A stretch of DNA of 64,000 nt from CAWJAP01 sp963834365. GTDB lineage: Bacteria; Acidobacteriota; Vicinamibacteria; Vicinamibacterales; Vicinamibacteraceae. Position 1 is the stretch's first letter. Every line of letters starts with the position of its first letter. The notes under the pieces were generated by a model. The model searched no databases. It saw nothing but the letters and a program-made list of their open reading frames with translations, and was not told the origin of the DNA. Shown in pieces: positions 40,258-49,026 of this stretch. The position numbers and the translations under genes are program-made. The stretch lies in the NCBI GenBank assembly GCA_963834365.1, contig CAWIBS010000020.1:93027-157026 (forward strand). Direction: 5' to 3'.

Positions 40258-42448
40258 GCTCTCCCGTCGCGACTTCCTTCACGTCACCGCCGGCGCGGGC
40301 GCGCTGGGATCGATCGACATAGCGCCGGTCCGCGCGGACCTCGCCCCTGCGACACAGCCGGCCGATGCGAGCGGCTTCACGGGCTGGTTCGATCGGCCCA
40401 TGCGCTGGGTGCAGCTGACGCTGGTCGAGAACGATCCCGGACGATTCGACCCGCAGTTCTGGCTGGACTACTTCACGCGCCTTCACGCCGATGCGGCGAC
40501 GCTCAGCGCCGGCGGCATCGTCGCCTACTACCCGACGAACGTGCCGCTGCACCACCGGAGCGCGTGGCTGGGCGAGAGCGATCCGTTCGGCACCCTCGTC
40601 GCGGGCTGCCGCGCGCGCGGCATGCACGTCGTGGCGCGCACGGATCCGCATGCCGTCCGCGAGGACGTCAAGGCCGCGCATCCGGACTGGATCTCCATCG
40701 ACGGAAAGGGCGAGCCGCGGCGGCACTGGGCCAATCGCGAGCTGTGGGTGACCTGTGCGCTCGGTCCCTACAACTTCGACTTCATGGACCAGGTCAACCG
40801 GGAAATCGTGCGCCTCTACCGGGTGGACGGGATTTTCGCCAATCGATGGGCGCCGCAGGGGGGAGACTGCTTCTGCGTGCACTGTCAGCAGCACTTCAAG
40901 ACGGCCACCGGTCGCGAGCTGCCGCGAACGACCGATCGGCGCGATCCGAGGCGGCGCGAGTTCCTCGAGTGGCGCACGGCCCGGTTGACGGAGCTGTGGA
41001 AGCGGTGGGACGCGTCGGTGCGCGCGATCAACCCCGAGGCGCGGTTCATCCCCAACGGCCCACCCGACATGAAGACGGCGGGCGAGCTCGCGCCGATCCA
41101 GTTCGCCGACTATCAAGCCCGCCGCGGCCTCGCGCCGCCCTGGGGCAACGGGCGGCGCGCCAAGGAATATCGCGCGGTGATGGCGCAGCGGCCCGTCGGC
41201 GGGATCTTCAGCGTCGGACTCGAGGAACCCTATCGGTGGAAGGACTCGGTCCAGAGCGAGCCGGAAGTGCGCCTCTGGGTGGCCGAGGGCACCGCCCATG
41301 GCATGCGGCCCTGGGTGACGAAGTTCTCCGGCGTCCTCTACGACCGCCGGTGGCTGCCGATCGTCGAGCGCATCTACCAGTGGCACTTCGATCACGAGCA
41401 CTATCTCCGCAACGTGGCGCCGCTCGCACGGGTCGCGCTGCTGCATTCCGAGCAGACCGCCGCGTACCACGCGGGAGCGGCCGCGGGGGATCGCCACGAG
41501 GACCACGTGCTGGGGATGTACCACGCGCTGGTGGAGTCGCGGGTGCCGTTCGAGCTCGTGCACGAGGCGTTCCTCACGGCCGAGCGGCTCGACGCCTTCA
41601 AGCTCCTGGTCATGGCGGACGCGGCGGCGCTCTCGGACGCCCAATGCGGCGCGATCCGCGACTACGTCGGCCGGGGCGGCAGCGTGCTGGCCACCTTCGC
41701 AACGTCGCTGTTCGACGAAACCGGAGCACGGCGCGCCGATTTCGGCCTCGCCGATCTCTTCGGCGTGACCTTCACCGGGCGCATCGACGGGCCGATGCAG
41801 AATTCCTATCTGAATCTGGACCCGGACCCGGGCACCGGCGCCCGCCACCCGATCCTCGATGGCCTTCACGACGCCTCGCGCATCATCAACGGCGCCTACC
41901 GAATCGACGTCCGGCCCACACGCGAGTTCCCCTCACCCGTCACGCTGATTCCCTCGTATCCGGATCTGCCGATGGAGGACGTCTACCCTCGCGTGCCGCG
42001 CACCGAGTCGCGCGAGATCTATCTCCGCGACCTGGGCCGCAGCCGTGTGGTCTACATCCCCTGGGACATCGACCGCACGTTCTGGGAGGTCATGTGCGTG
42101 GACCACCTGCGGCTGCTGCAGAACGCCGTGCGCTGGGCGGCGAACGAGCCGCCGCCGGTGGACGTCGAGGGCCCTGGCGTCGTTGACGTGGCGGTCTGGC
42201 GCCAACGCGCATCGATGACCGTCCACCTGGTCAACCTCACCAACCCGATGATGATGAAAGGACCGCTGCGCGAGGCGATTCCGGTGGGGCCGTTGCGCGT
42301 CCGCGTGCGGCTGCCGCCGGGGACAGCGATGCGGAAGGTTCAGCTCCTGACAGCGGGACGCCCGGTCGATGCCCGCCCGTCCGACGGCGTGCTGACGGTC
42401 ACGGTGCCCTCAGTCGAGATCCACGAGGTCATCGCGATCGACCTCTGA
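40250..42448 (+). CDS. TAT-exported glycosidase-like TIM-barrel protein
   Basis: The 732-residue protein has a twin-arginine leader (ELSRRDFLHVTAGAGALG). The TIM-barrel half (about 50-350) includes the CxCxxC cluster DCFCVHCQQHF and YRVDGIFANRWAPQG. A GATase-like domain (about 400-570: LARVALLHSEQTAAYHAG, FKLLVMADAAALSD, GRGGSVLATFATSLFDE) and a C-terminal beta domain ending in SVEIHEVIAIDL follow. It shares the plan of the protein at 33,838. Its ATG overlaps the frdD stop by eight bases (ATGCATGA), so it is translated with the reductase operon, an unexpected partner. Substrate unknown. Confidence 0.72.
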   Translation: MHELSRRDFLHVTAGAGALGSIDIAPVRADLAPATQPADASGFTGWFDRPMRWVQLTLVENDPGRFDPQFWLDYFTRLHADAATLSAGGIVAYYPTNVPLHHRSAWLGESDPFGTLVAGCRARGMHVVARTDPHAVREDVKAAHPDWISIDGKGEPRRHWANRELWVTCALGPYNFDFMDQVNREIVRLYRVDGIFANRWAPQGGDCFCVHCQQHFKTATGRELPRTTDRRDPRRREFLEWRTARLTELWKRWDASVRAINPEARFIPNGPPDMKTAGELAPIQFADYQARRGLAPPWGNGRRAKEYRAVMAQRPVGGIFSVGLEEPYRWKDSVQSEPEVRLWVAEGTAHGMRPWVTKFSGVLYDRRWLPIVERIYQWHFDHEHYLRNVAPLARVALLHSEQTAAYHAGAAAGDRHEDHVLGMYHALVESRVPFELVHEAFLTAERLDAFKLLVMADAAALSDAQCGAIRDYVGRGGSVLATFATSLFDETGARRADFGLADLFGVTFTGRIDGPMQNSYLNLDPDPGTGARHPILDGLHDASRIINGAYRIDVRPTREFPSPVTLIPSYPDLPMEDVYPRVPRTESREIYLRDLGRSRVVYIPWDIDRTFWEVMCVDHLRLLQNAVRWAANEPPPVDVEGPGVVDVAVWRQRASMTVHLVNLTNPMMMKGPLREAIPVGPLRVRVRLPPGTAMRKVQLLTAGRPVDARPSDGVLTVTVPSVEIHEVIAIDL

Positions 42449-42479
42449 GCCGCGGACAGAGCCGACAAGATCAGGGTGT

Positions 42480-42703
42480 CGGCGGAGTGCCGGCGGAGCT
42501 GAAGCTCCGCCCTACCGTTCGAGGAAGATTCGGTAGAACACTCGGTAGGCCGGACCTTCAGGTCCGGCGGAGTGTCGGCGGAGTGCCGGCGGAGCTGAAG
42601 CTCCGCCCTACCGTTCGAGGAACATTCGGTAGAACATCGGTAGGCCGGACCTTCAGGTCCGGCAGCGTGTCCGGCGGAGTGCCGGCGGAGCTGAAGCTCC
42701 GCC
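42480..42703. repeat. Hairpin array with 96-bp period
   Basis: The hairpin GGCGGAGCTGAAGCTCCGCC occurs at 42,492, 42,588 and 42,684, exactly 96 bp apart. Each of the first two copies is followed by CCTACCGTTCGAGGAA and a second hairpin, GCCGGACCTTCAGGTCCGGC (42,549 and 42,644). The last copy ends at the stop codon of the convergent permease gene. A related unit is at 51,495-51,567. Confidence 0.9.
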
Positions 42704-45175
42704 CTACCGTTGCGCCAGGGCGACGACGGGATCGACGCGCGAGGCCCGCCGCGCGGGAGCGAGGCACGCAAGAAAGGCCGCGGCTGCCAGCACCGCGCCG
42801 ACGCTGCCCAGCACGACGGGGTCGAGCGCGCCGACGCCATACAACTGCGAGGCAATGACCGCTCGCAGGCCGAGGGCGCCGACGAGTCCCAGGCCCAGAC
42901 CGGCGGCGACCAGTACCGCGCCTTCGCGGAACACGAGCCGCAGGACGGTGGCGGCGTCGCTCCCGAGCGCCATCCGGATTCCGATCTCGCGTGTCCGCTG
43001 GGAGACCTGATACGCGAGCACGCCGTAGATGCCGACTGCGGCCAGCAGGAGCGCGACGCCGCCGAACCCGAGCGACAGCAGCATCGGCGTCCGGCGCGAA
43101 TGCAGCGACCGCTCGATGCGCTCGGGCAGCGCGGTCACGTCGGCGAACAGCGCCTCGGGGTCGAGCTGCGCGAGCGCCCGCCGTACCGAGCCGACGGCCT
43201 GCATCGGATCGCCGCTCGTCCTGATCACGAAGCTGACGTCGCCGGTCGGCGACTGCGCGTACGGGAAGTAGTACGCGCCCAGCCGCGAGTGCTCGCCCTC
43301 GACGAGCTGGCGATGCTTCACCGCGCCGACGACGCCGACGACTTCGAACCACCGGGCGTCGGGTCCCGGCGTCACCAGATCGTCGGGCTTCGCCGGCTGG
43401 AACATGCGCCTGCCGACCGCATCGCCCTTCGGCCAGAACTTCTTCGCCAGGCGCTCGTCGACGATGACCACGCGTGTGGCATCCGCGTCATCGCTGTCCC
43501 TGAAAAAGCGTCCGCTCCGGAGCGGGATGTTCAGCGCCTCGAAGTACCCCGGCGAGACGCGCTGTTGCCTCGGCGAGATGACCGATTCGCCCGGCGCCAT
43601 CGCGTAGCCTTCCGCGACGATGACGCTGCTGCTGTCGCCGTAGCCGAAAGGCAGGTCGCTGCCCGCGCCGGCGGCGACGACGCCGGGGAGGCGCCGGATG
43701 GCCTCGAGCGGCGCGCCCGGCGAACGTGCGCCGCTTGCCATCGTCGTAGCGCGCGTCCGGCAGACCGACGCTGCCGGTCAGGACGTGCTCGGCACGGAAC
43801 CCGGGATCGACGGCGAGCAGCTGACGGAAGCTGGCAAAGAGCAGCCCGGACCCGATGAGGAGCACGAACGCCAGCGCGATCTGGAGGGTGACCAGCGCGC
43901 GCCGCACGAAGCCCGTGTGGCGGCCGGCCGTGCCGGTGCGCCCGTCCTCGCGCAGGACCAGGTTCAGGTTGAGCCCCGCGAGCTGCGCGAGCGGGACGGC
44001 GCCGATGACGAGGCCCTGCACCAGCGAGATCCCGATCGTGAAGGCGACGACGACCCAGTCCATCCGGATCTCGTGACCGCGCGGCAGCTCCGACAAGCCG
44101 AGCGACGAGAGCCACTGGAGCCCGGCCGCGCCGAGCGCCAGCCCGAGGAGCCCGCCGGCCAGCGTCAGCAGCAGCGTCTCGGTGAGCAGCTGCCGCGCAA
44201 TCCTCGCGTGTCCGGCGCCGAGCGCATGGCGCGTCGCGAGCTCCTTCATACGTCCGCTGGCGCGCACGAGGACGAGATTGGTGATGTTGGCGGCGGCGAT
44301 GAGCAGCACGAACAGCACGCCGCCCCAGAGCAGGTGCAGCGTCCGGCGCACGTCGCGGACGATATCGGCTTCGAGCGGCACGACGCGCGTGCTGTAACCG
44401 GCGTTGACGACGAGCGTCCCGGATCGGGCCCGCGCGCTCGATGTTCCGCCGCGTGAGCGCATCGATCTGCTGCTGTGCCTGGGCGACGCGTGGCGCCGGG
44501 CGCGAGCCGCGCGATCTGCTCGTGGTTCTGGCTCCAGCGCGCGTCCTCCGTTCGCTCCTCGTCGGTGAACACCACCGGGGTCCAGAGCGCGATGTCGGCA
44601 TTGGCGAACGCGAATCGCTCCGGCATCACGCCGACAATGGCGTAGTTCTGGCCATTCAAGCGGATGTCACGCCCGATCGCCGCGTCGCTGCCCGCATGGG
44701 CGCGCTGCCAGTAGGCGAAGCTGAGGATCGCGACACGCGCCCGGCCGGCGACGGCTTCCTCGGGCGTGAACGTGCGGCCGCGGTGGGCGGACGTCTCGAG
44801 CACGTCGAAGAACGACGGCGTGACGTTCAGTGCGGTGACACCCTCCGCAGACTCGCCCTGGCCGACCGTGTAGCCGGTCCACTGGTAGAGCGCCTGGGAC
44901 TCGAAGGCGCTGACCAGCTCGAGGCGGTCCCGGTAATTGGGGACCGACGTACCAGCCCGCTCGACGCCGGCGCCGGGGAACCGATCGTAGGAGAAGACCA
45001 GGCGATCGGCGTCGGGATAAGGCAGCGGCCGCAGCAGCACCGACCGCACGACGGTGAAAATGGCGGTGTTCGCGCCGATGCAGATCGCGAGCGTCAGCAG
45101 GGCCGTGACCGCAAAGCCCCGGTCCTTCCAGAGCAGGCGCAGCGCGAGGCGCAGATCGTGACGCAGCGTATCCAT
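42704..45175 (-). CDS. Orphan FtsX/MacB-type permease (ADOP), frameshifted
   Basis: This is an 820-residue permease without an ATPase. DTLRHDLRLALRLLWKDRGFAVTALLTLAICIGANTAIFTVVRSVLL is the typical first segment. MacB-like periplasmic domain, three FtsX helices (LLWGGVLFVLLIAAANITNLVLVRASGRMKELATRHALG), a second periplasmic domain and a last FtsX block (TREIGIRMALGSDAATVLRLVF) follow, with the end RRASRVDPVVALAQR. Frameshifts near 44,505 (an extra C), 44,430 and 43,735 break it into three frames. The usual N-terminal extension and PadR partner are absent. Confidence 0.82.
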
Positions 45176-45207
45176 GGCGGGGACCTCGATCTTTGGGCGG
45201 ACTTTGC

Positions 45208-45225
45208 GTCCGGCTGAAGCCGGAC
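45208..45225. repeat. Dispersed hairpin, copy 3 (inverted)
   Basis: GTCCGGCTGAAGCCGGAC followed by ACTAC, the reverse complement of the copies at 2,295 and 20,313. It lies 33 bases upstream of the permease start. Confidence 0.8.
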
Positions 45226-45311
45226 ACTACGCCAGGCAACGATTGAGGAATGCGTCAGGTTAACAGAGCCACCTGGGCCTTCGTCGTTCGAAGCCTTCAG
45301 CCTCGGGACGC

Positions 45312-46109
45312 CTATTTCAGGAATCCGCTTTTCCCGCCGGCCGCGGCGCTGAGCTCGTCGTTGCGGGGATCGTCGAGCGCGAGCAGCCAGCGCAGCGCCG
45401 GATCGAGGGCGGCCTGGGTTTCCGGGCGCAACAGCCGCTTCTGATACTGCTGCTGCGGCAGATCGCGGCGGCAGTAGAAGCTGTGCAGCGCGAGGCGCGG
45501 CCGGTCCGTGCGATTCGCGGTGCCGCCGTGCCAGAGGTGCGCGTTCATCACCACGACCGTGCCGCGCCGGCCGGTGATCAGCCGCTCGTCGCGATGCGCC
45601 GCGGCCGGATCGCCCAGGACGTCCTGCGGCAGCCGTCCGCTGCGATGCGTCCCCGGCACGAAGCGCGTCGCGCCGTTCTCGGAGGTGAAGTCGTCCAGCA
45701 TCCAGATGATGTTGCAGACCGAGTTGCCCATCGCGTCGGGCAGCGCGCCGGTGTCGCAGTGCAGCGGCTGGGTCCAGTCGGAATGGGGCCGCGCCGAGCG
45801 GGCGTTCAGGCTGCTCAGCTTGAACTCCGGGCCGACGACGTGCGCGACGCAGGCAAGCAGGCGGGGCCGGGCGATGGCCCAGCGGAAGATCTCGTCGTAG
45901 TCGACCAGGTTGGCGAGCCGATCGGTCTGCGGCTCCTGCTTGAACTCGAAGCCCGCGCGCTCGCCGAGCTCCTCGAAGAGCGCCTGGATGCGGGATTGAA
46001 GGCGATCCAGGTCATCCGGCGCGATGAAGTCCTCGATCACGAGGTACCCGTCGCGATCGAGCGACGCCCGATCGGCGTCATCGAGGACGGCTGGTGTCGT
46101 CTGGGACAT
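45312..46109 (-). CDS. Phytanoyl-CoA dioxygenase (PhyH) family protein
   Basis: This 265-residue protein has the Fe(II)/2-oxoglutarate ligands: QPLHCDTGALPD (His-x-Asp) and LWHGGTANRTDRPRLALHSFY, with the second His and the Arg that holds 2-oxoglutarate. LDRDGYLVIEDFIAPDDLDRLQ at the start is the usual PhyH opening. The family hydroxylates unactivated carbons in lipids, amino acids or secondary metabolites. AAGG precedes the ATG at 46109. It is divergent from the permease at 46249, and on the far side of that permease lies a remnant of a second PhyH gene. Confidence 0.85.
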   Translation of the reverse strand: MSQTTPAVLDDADRASLDRDGYLVIEDFIAPDDLDRLQSRIQALFEELGERAGFEFKQEPQTDRLANLVDYDEIFRWAIARPRLLACVAHVVGPEFKLSSLNARSARPHSDWTQPLHCDTGALPDAMGNSVCNIIWMLDDFTSENGATRFVPGTHRSGRLPQDVLGDPAAAHRDERLITGRRGTVVVMNAHLWHGGTANRTDRPRLALHSFYCRRDLPQQQYQKRLLRPETQAALDPALRWLLALDDPRNDELSAAAGGKSGFLK

Positions 46110-46248
46110 GCTCACCTTCCGAGTCGTCGCGCCACGACGCGGATCTTACTCAATCGTCCCCGGAATTCGTGGACGACCTGTTCCATGTGGGAGCTCGGCG
46201 CGCGCACCAGGCGAACGGAACACGCCGTGGCGGCGTCTAAGCCTTGGC

Positions 46249-48672
46249 ATGCTCGAGGATGTCCGCTACGCGCTCCGCCAACTCCGGAAGAATCCCGGGT
46301 TCACCGCCATTGCCGTAATCACGCTGGCGCTCGGTATCGGAGCCGCGGCGGCGATGTTCGGCCTGATCCAGGGCGTGCTCCTGTCGCCGCCGCCCTACGC
46401 CCGCCCGGATCGCCTCGTCCTGCTGTCCCCCACACGCGTCGACGGCCAGCCCTACACCCGCGGGACCACGATCGGTCAATGGGTGGCCTGGCGCAACAGC
46501 CGCGCGTTCGAGCCGCCCGCGGTCTACCGCTGGACGTTCAACTTCCTCGTGCGCCAGGACGGCAGCCAGTCGCTCGGCGGCATGGTGGTGACGCGGAACT
46601 ACTTCGACGTGGTCGGCGTGCGGCCGGCGCTCGGCCGGGTCTTCACGGAAGCCGAGGCCGCCCGACCGAATACGCCGCCGACCGCCATCATCATCGGCCA
46701 CGACCTCTGGCAACGCGTGTTTGGCGGCGACCCTCACATCATCGGCAAGTCGCTCGTGCTCAGTCGTCAGCCGGCGCCGTTCCCGATCGTCGGGGTGATG
46801 CCGCCGGGCGTGCGCTTTCTTCCCGATCCCGGCGCGGCGAGCGAGCCCAACTACGACCTGAACGCGCGTGTGGATTTCTGGTTGTCGGCGGCGCCGGACG
46901 AGTCGCGCCCGGCCAATCGCGCGGGCAACGCCATCGCCCGGCTGCGCGACGGGGTGTCGGTCGCCGACGCCAGCCGCGAAGCGGCAGGCCTCGCCGCCAG
47001 CGCCGCCGCCACGAACCCGGAGCTGAAGGGTCTGACCGCGACCGCCAGCGCGGTGCAGGACGTGCTGAACAGCGAAGGCCGCCGTCTCCTCGTCCCCCTT
47101 TTCGGATCGGTCGCGCTCCTGTTCCTCATTGCCTGCGCCAACGTCGCGGGTCTCCTGCTCGCCCGCGGGCTCCAGCGGCAGGCCGAATATGCCGTGCGCT
47201 CGGCGCTCGGCGCGGGCCGGTCGCGGCTGTTCCGGCTGGTGCTCACCGAAAGCGTGGCGCTGGCGCTCGTCGGGGCATCGCTCGGCGCGGCGCTCGCCGT
47301 CGGGATCATCGCGGTGCTGAAATCGATCGGCGGCCACGCGGTGCCGCGCGCGGACGCGGTCTCGGTCGGCTGGCCGGTTCTCGCCTTCGGCGTCCTCGCA
47401 GCGCTGGTGGCCGCGTGTGTCGCGGGCCTGCTCCCCGCGGCGCGCGCGTCGCTCCCGGATCGATTCCGCGGGCTCGACGGCACACGCACCAGCGCCGGGC
47501 GCACCGAGCGGCGGCTGCTCGGCGGCGTCGCCACGCTCCAGATCGTGCTCACCATCGCCCTGCTCGCCGGCGCGGCGTTGCTGATCCGCACGGCCCGCAA
47601 TCTCGAGGACGTCCGACCGGGCTACGACTCCGAGAACATCCTCGCGATGACGGTCACGTCGGTGGAGCGCGACCGCTCGAAGGAGTTCCATCTGCAGGCG
47701 CTGGAGCGCGTCGCGAAGCTCCCGGGCGTGCGGCACGCCGCGTTCGCCTGGGGCGTTCCGCTCACGGGCAACAAGTGGCCCGCCGACCTCGAGATTCCCG
47801 GCCAGTCGGGATCGGCCGCGCTGGCCGATCGCATCAGCCTGCCGCTGCGCTCGATCACGCCGGACTACTTCGACGTGATGGGCATGCGCCTCGTCGAGGG
47901 CCGCCGCTTCCAGGCGTCGGACACGGCCGATGCGCCGCGCGTGGCGATCGTCAATGCCGCAATGACGCGCCGCTTCTTCGCCGGCGGCACGCCCATCGGG
48001 CGCCAATTCCAGTTCGCGGGCAACGCCAAGCAGTCCATCACCATCGTCGGCATCATCGCCGACACGCGGACCGAGGCGCTGACGCAGCCGGCGGAGCCGG
48101 AAGTCTACCTGCCCTTCTGGCAGTCCGGGGCCTTCTCGAAGCATCTCGTCCTGCGCGCGTCGGGCGATCCGATCCAGCTCGCGGGCCTCGTCCGGCGCGA
48201 GCTGCGCACGGTCGAGCCGACGTCTGCGGTCGAGCGCGTCACGACGATGGCCGAGATCCGGCGGGAGTCGACGGCATCACGAACGTTTGCCATGCGCCTG
48301 CTGAGCGGGTTCGCGCTGGCGGCGACGCTGCTGGCCGTCGTGGGGCTGTACGGCGTGCTGTCGTTGTCGGTGGGATCCCGCACCAAGGAGATTGCCGTGC
48401 GCAAGGCGATTGGCGCGCAGTGGCACGAGGTCGTCCGGCTGGTGCTGGGCGAGGGATCGCGGCTCGTCGCCGTCGGCCTCGCGCTCGGCATTCCGGCGGC
48501 GCTGCTCCTCGGACGTTTCCTCGAGACCCTGCTCTTCGAGGTGCGGCCTGCGGATCCGCTCGCGCTCGTCGCCGCGGCCGTCGTCTTCGGCCTGGTCGCG
48601 CTCGTGGCGTGCCTCGTGCCGGCGTATCGCGCCGGGCGCGTCGATCTGATGGACGCGCTGCGTCAGGAGTGA
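46249..48672 (+). CDS. Orphan FtsX/MacB-type permease (ADOP), intact
   Basis: This is an 807-residue intact copy of the family. LEDVRYALRQLRKNPGFTAIAVITLALGIGAAAAMFGLIQGVLL leads into a periplasmic domain with NYFDVVGVRPALGRVFTEAEA, then FtsX helices (LLVPLFGSVALLFLIACANVAGLLLARG). The second domain carries ITPDYFDVMGMRLVEGRRF, and the last helices include SRTKEIAVRKAIGAQWHEVVRLVL and end RAGRVDLMDALRQE. No ABC ATPase is near. Lying between a whole PhyH gene and a PhyH fragment, it may have been part of a duplication or insertion. Confidence 0.88.
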   Translation: MLEDVRYALRQLRKNPGFTAIAVITLALGIGAAAAMFGLIQGVLLSPPPYARPDRLVLLSPTRVDGQPYTRGTTIGQWVAWRNSRAFEPPAVYRWTFNFLVRQDGSQSLGGMVVTRNYFDVVGVRPALGRVFTEAEAARPNTPPTAIIIGHDLWQRVFGGDPHIIGKSLVLSRQPAPFPIVGVMPPGVRFLPDPGAASEPNYDLNARVDFWLSAAPDESRPANRAGNAIARLRDGVSVADASREAAGLAASAAATNPELKGLTATASAVQDVLNSEGRRLLVPLFGSVALLFLIACANVAGLLLARGLQRQAEYAVRSALGAGRSRLFRLVLTESVALALVGASLGAALAVGIIAVLKSIGGHAVPRADAVSVGWPVLAFGVLAALVAACVAGLLPAARASLPDRFRGLDGTRTSAGRTERRLLGGVATLQIVLTIALLAGAALLIRTARNLEDVRPGYDSENILAMTVTSVERDRSKEFHLQALERVAKLPGVRHAAFAWGVPLTGNKWPADLEIPGQSGSAALADRISLPLRSITPDYFDVMGMRLVEGRRFQASDTADAPRVAIVNAAMTRRFFAGGTPIGRQFQFAGNAKQSITIVGIIADTRTEALTQPAEPEVYLPFWQSGAFSKHLVLRASGDPIQLAGLVRRELRTVEPTSAVERVTTMAEIRRESTASRTFAMRLLSGFALAATLLAVVGLYGVLSLSVGSRTKEIAVRKAIGAQWHEVVRLVLGEGSRLVAVGLALGIPAALLLGRFLETLLFEVRPADPLALVAAAVVFGLVALVACLVPAYRAGRVDLMDALRQE

Positions 48673-48684
48673 ATGCGTCACCGC

Positions 48685-48804
48685 CGCTCGTAGATCGACG
48701 TCGCCCGGCGACAGGAAATCCTCGATGACGAGGTACCCGTCGCGATCGAGCGCCTCGCGATCGGCGGCATCGAGCATCGAGAACGTCGGCTGATCGCGTC
48801 CCAT
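48685..48804 (-). pseudogene. Remnant of a PhyH gene (first ~40 codons)
   Basis: The minus strand reads MGRDQPTFSMLDAADREALD, then RDGYLVIEDFLSPGDVDL, matching the start of the complete PhyH at 45,312 (LDRDGYLVIEDFIAPDDLD). After that the sequence passes into the end of the convergent permease gene and similarity is lost. The iron ligands are missing, so the fragment cannot be active. It shows that DNA was lost or replaced here. Confidence 0.75.
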
Positions 48805-48817
48805 CGTCTTAGTCGAT

Positions 48818-48900
48818 CGTGTCTGATTTTGTCAGATCTATCAGATCTATCCGTGGCCCCTGTCAGATCTGTCCGTGGCCCGTGTCCGTGGCTCTAACCT
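48818..48900. repeat. GTCAGATCTGTCCGTGGCC word repeats
   Basis: Degenerate units of TCAGATCTATC and TCCGTGGCC, the reverse complement of the family at 25.0-25.2 kb. A further short piece (TCAGATCTGTCCGTGGCC, 49,030-49,047) lies on the other side of the MITE-like element, so that element appears to have inserted into the repeat. Confidence 0.8.
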
Positions 48901-48903
48901 GAT

Positions 48904-49025
48904 CCCAGGGTTCACTTGAGTTGACAACGGGCCCGCCAAGGTGGCGCCGGGCTTTAGCCCGGCCAACGCGGGCCCGGGCAGGCCTAAAGGCCTGCGCCAC
49001 ATTGTCAACACAACTGAACTCTGGG
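48904..49025. mobile_element. MITE-like element with terminal inverted repeats, copy 2
   Basis: A 122-bp element. The left end CCCAGGGTTCACTTGAGTTG and the reverse complement of the right end, CCCAGAGTTCAGTTGTGTTG, agree at 17 of 20 positions and both continue with ACAA. Inside are the hairpins GCCGGGCTTTAGCCCGGC and GCAGGCCTAAAGGCCTGC. It is highly similar to 20,345-20,460. It interrupts a GGACAGATC-type repeat, which supports mobility. No coding capacity. Confidence 0.75.
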
Positions 49026-49026
49026 C

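Noticed and set aside
42480..42703. CRISPR array from the 96-bp period
   Set aside because: The whole 96-bp unit is repeated including the would-be spacers, and each unit has two hairpins.
45483..48728. 1,081-codon plus-strand open frame
   Set aside because: Starts antisense to PhyH and continues in a wrong frame of the intact permease; the permease frame has clear FtsX motifs.
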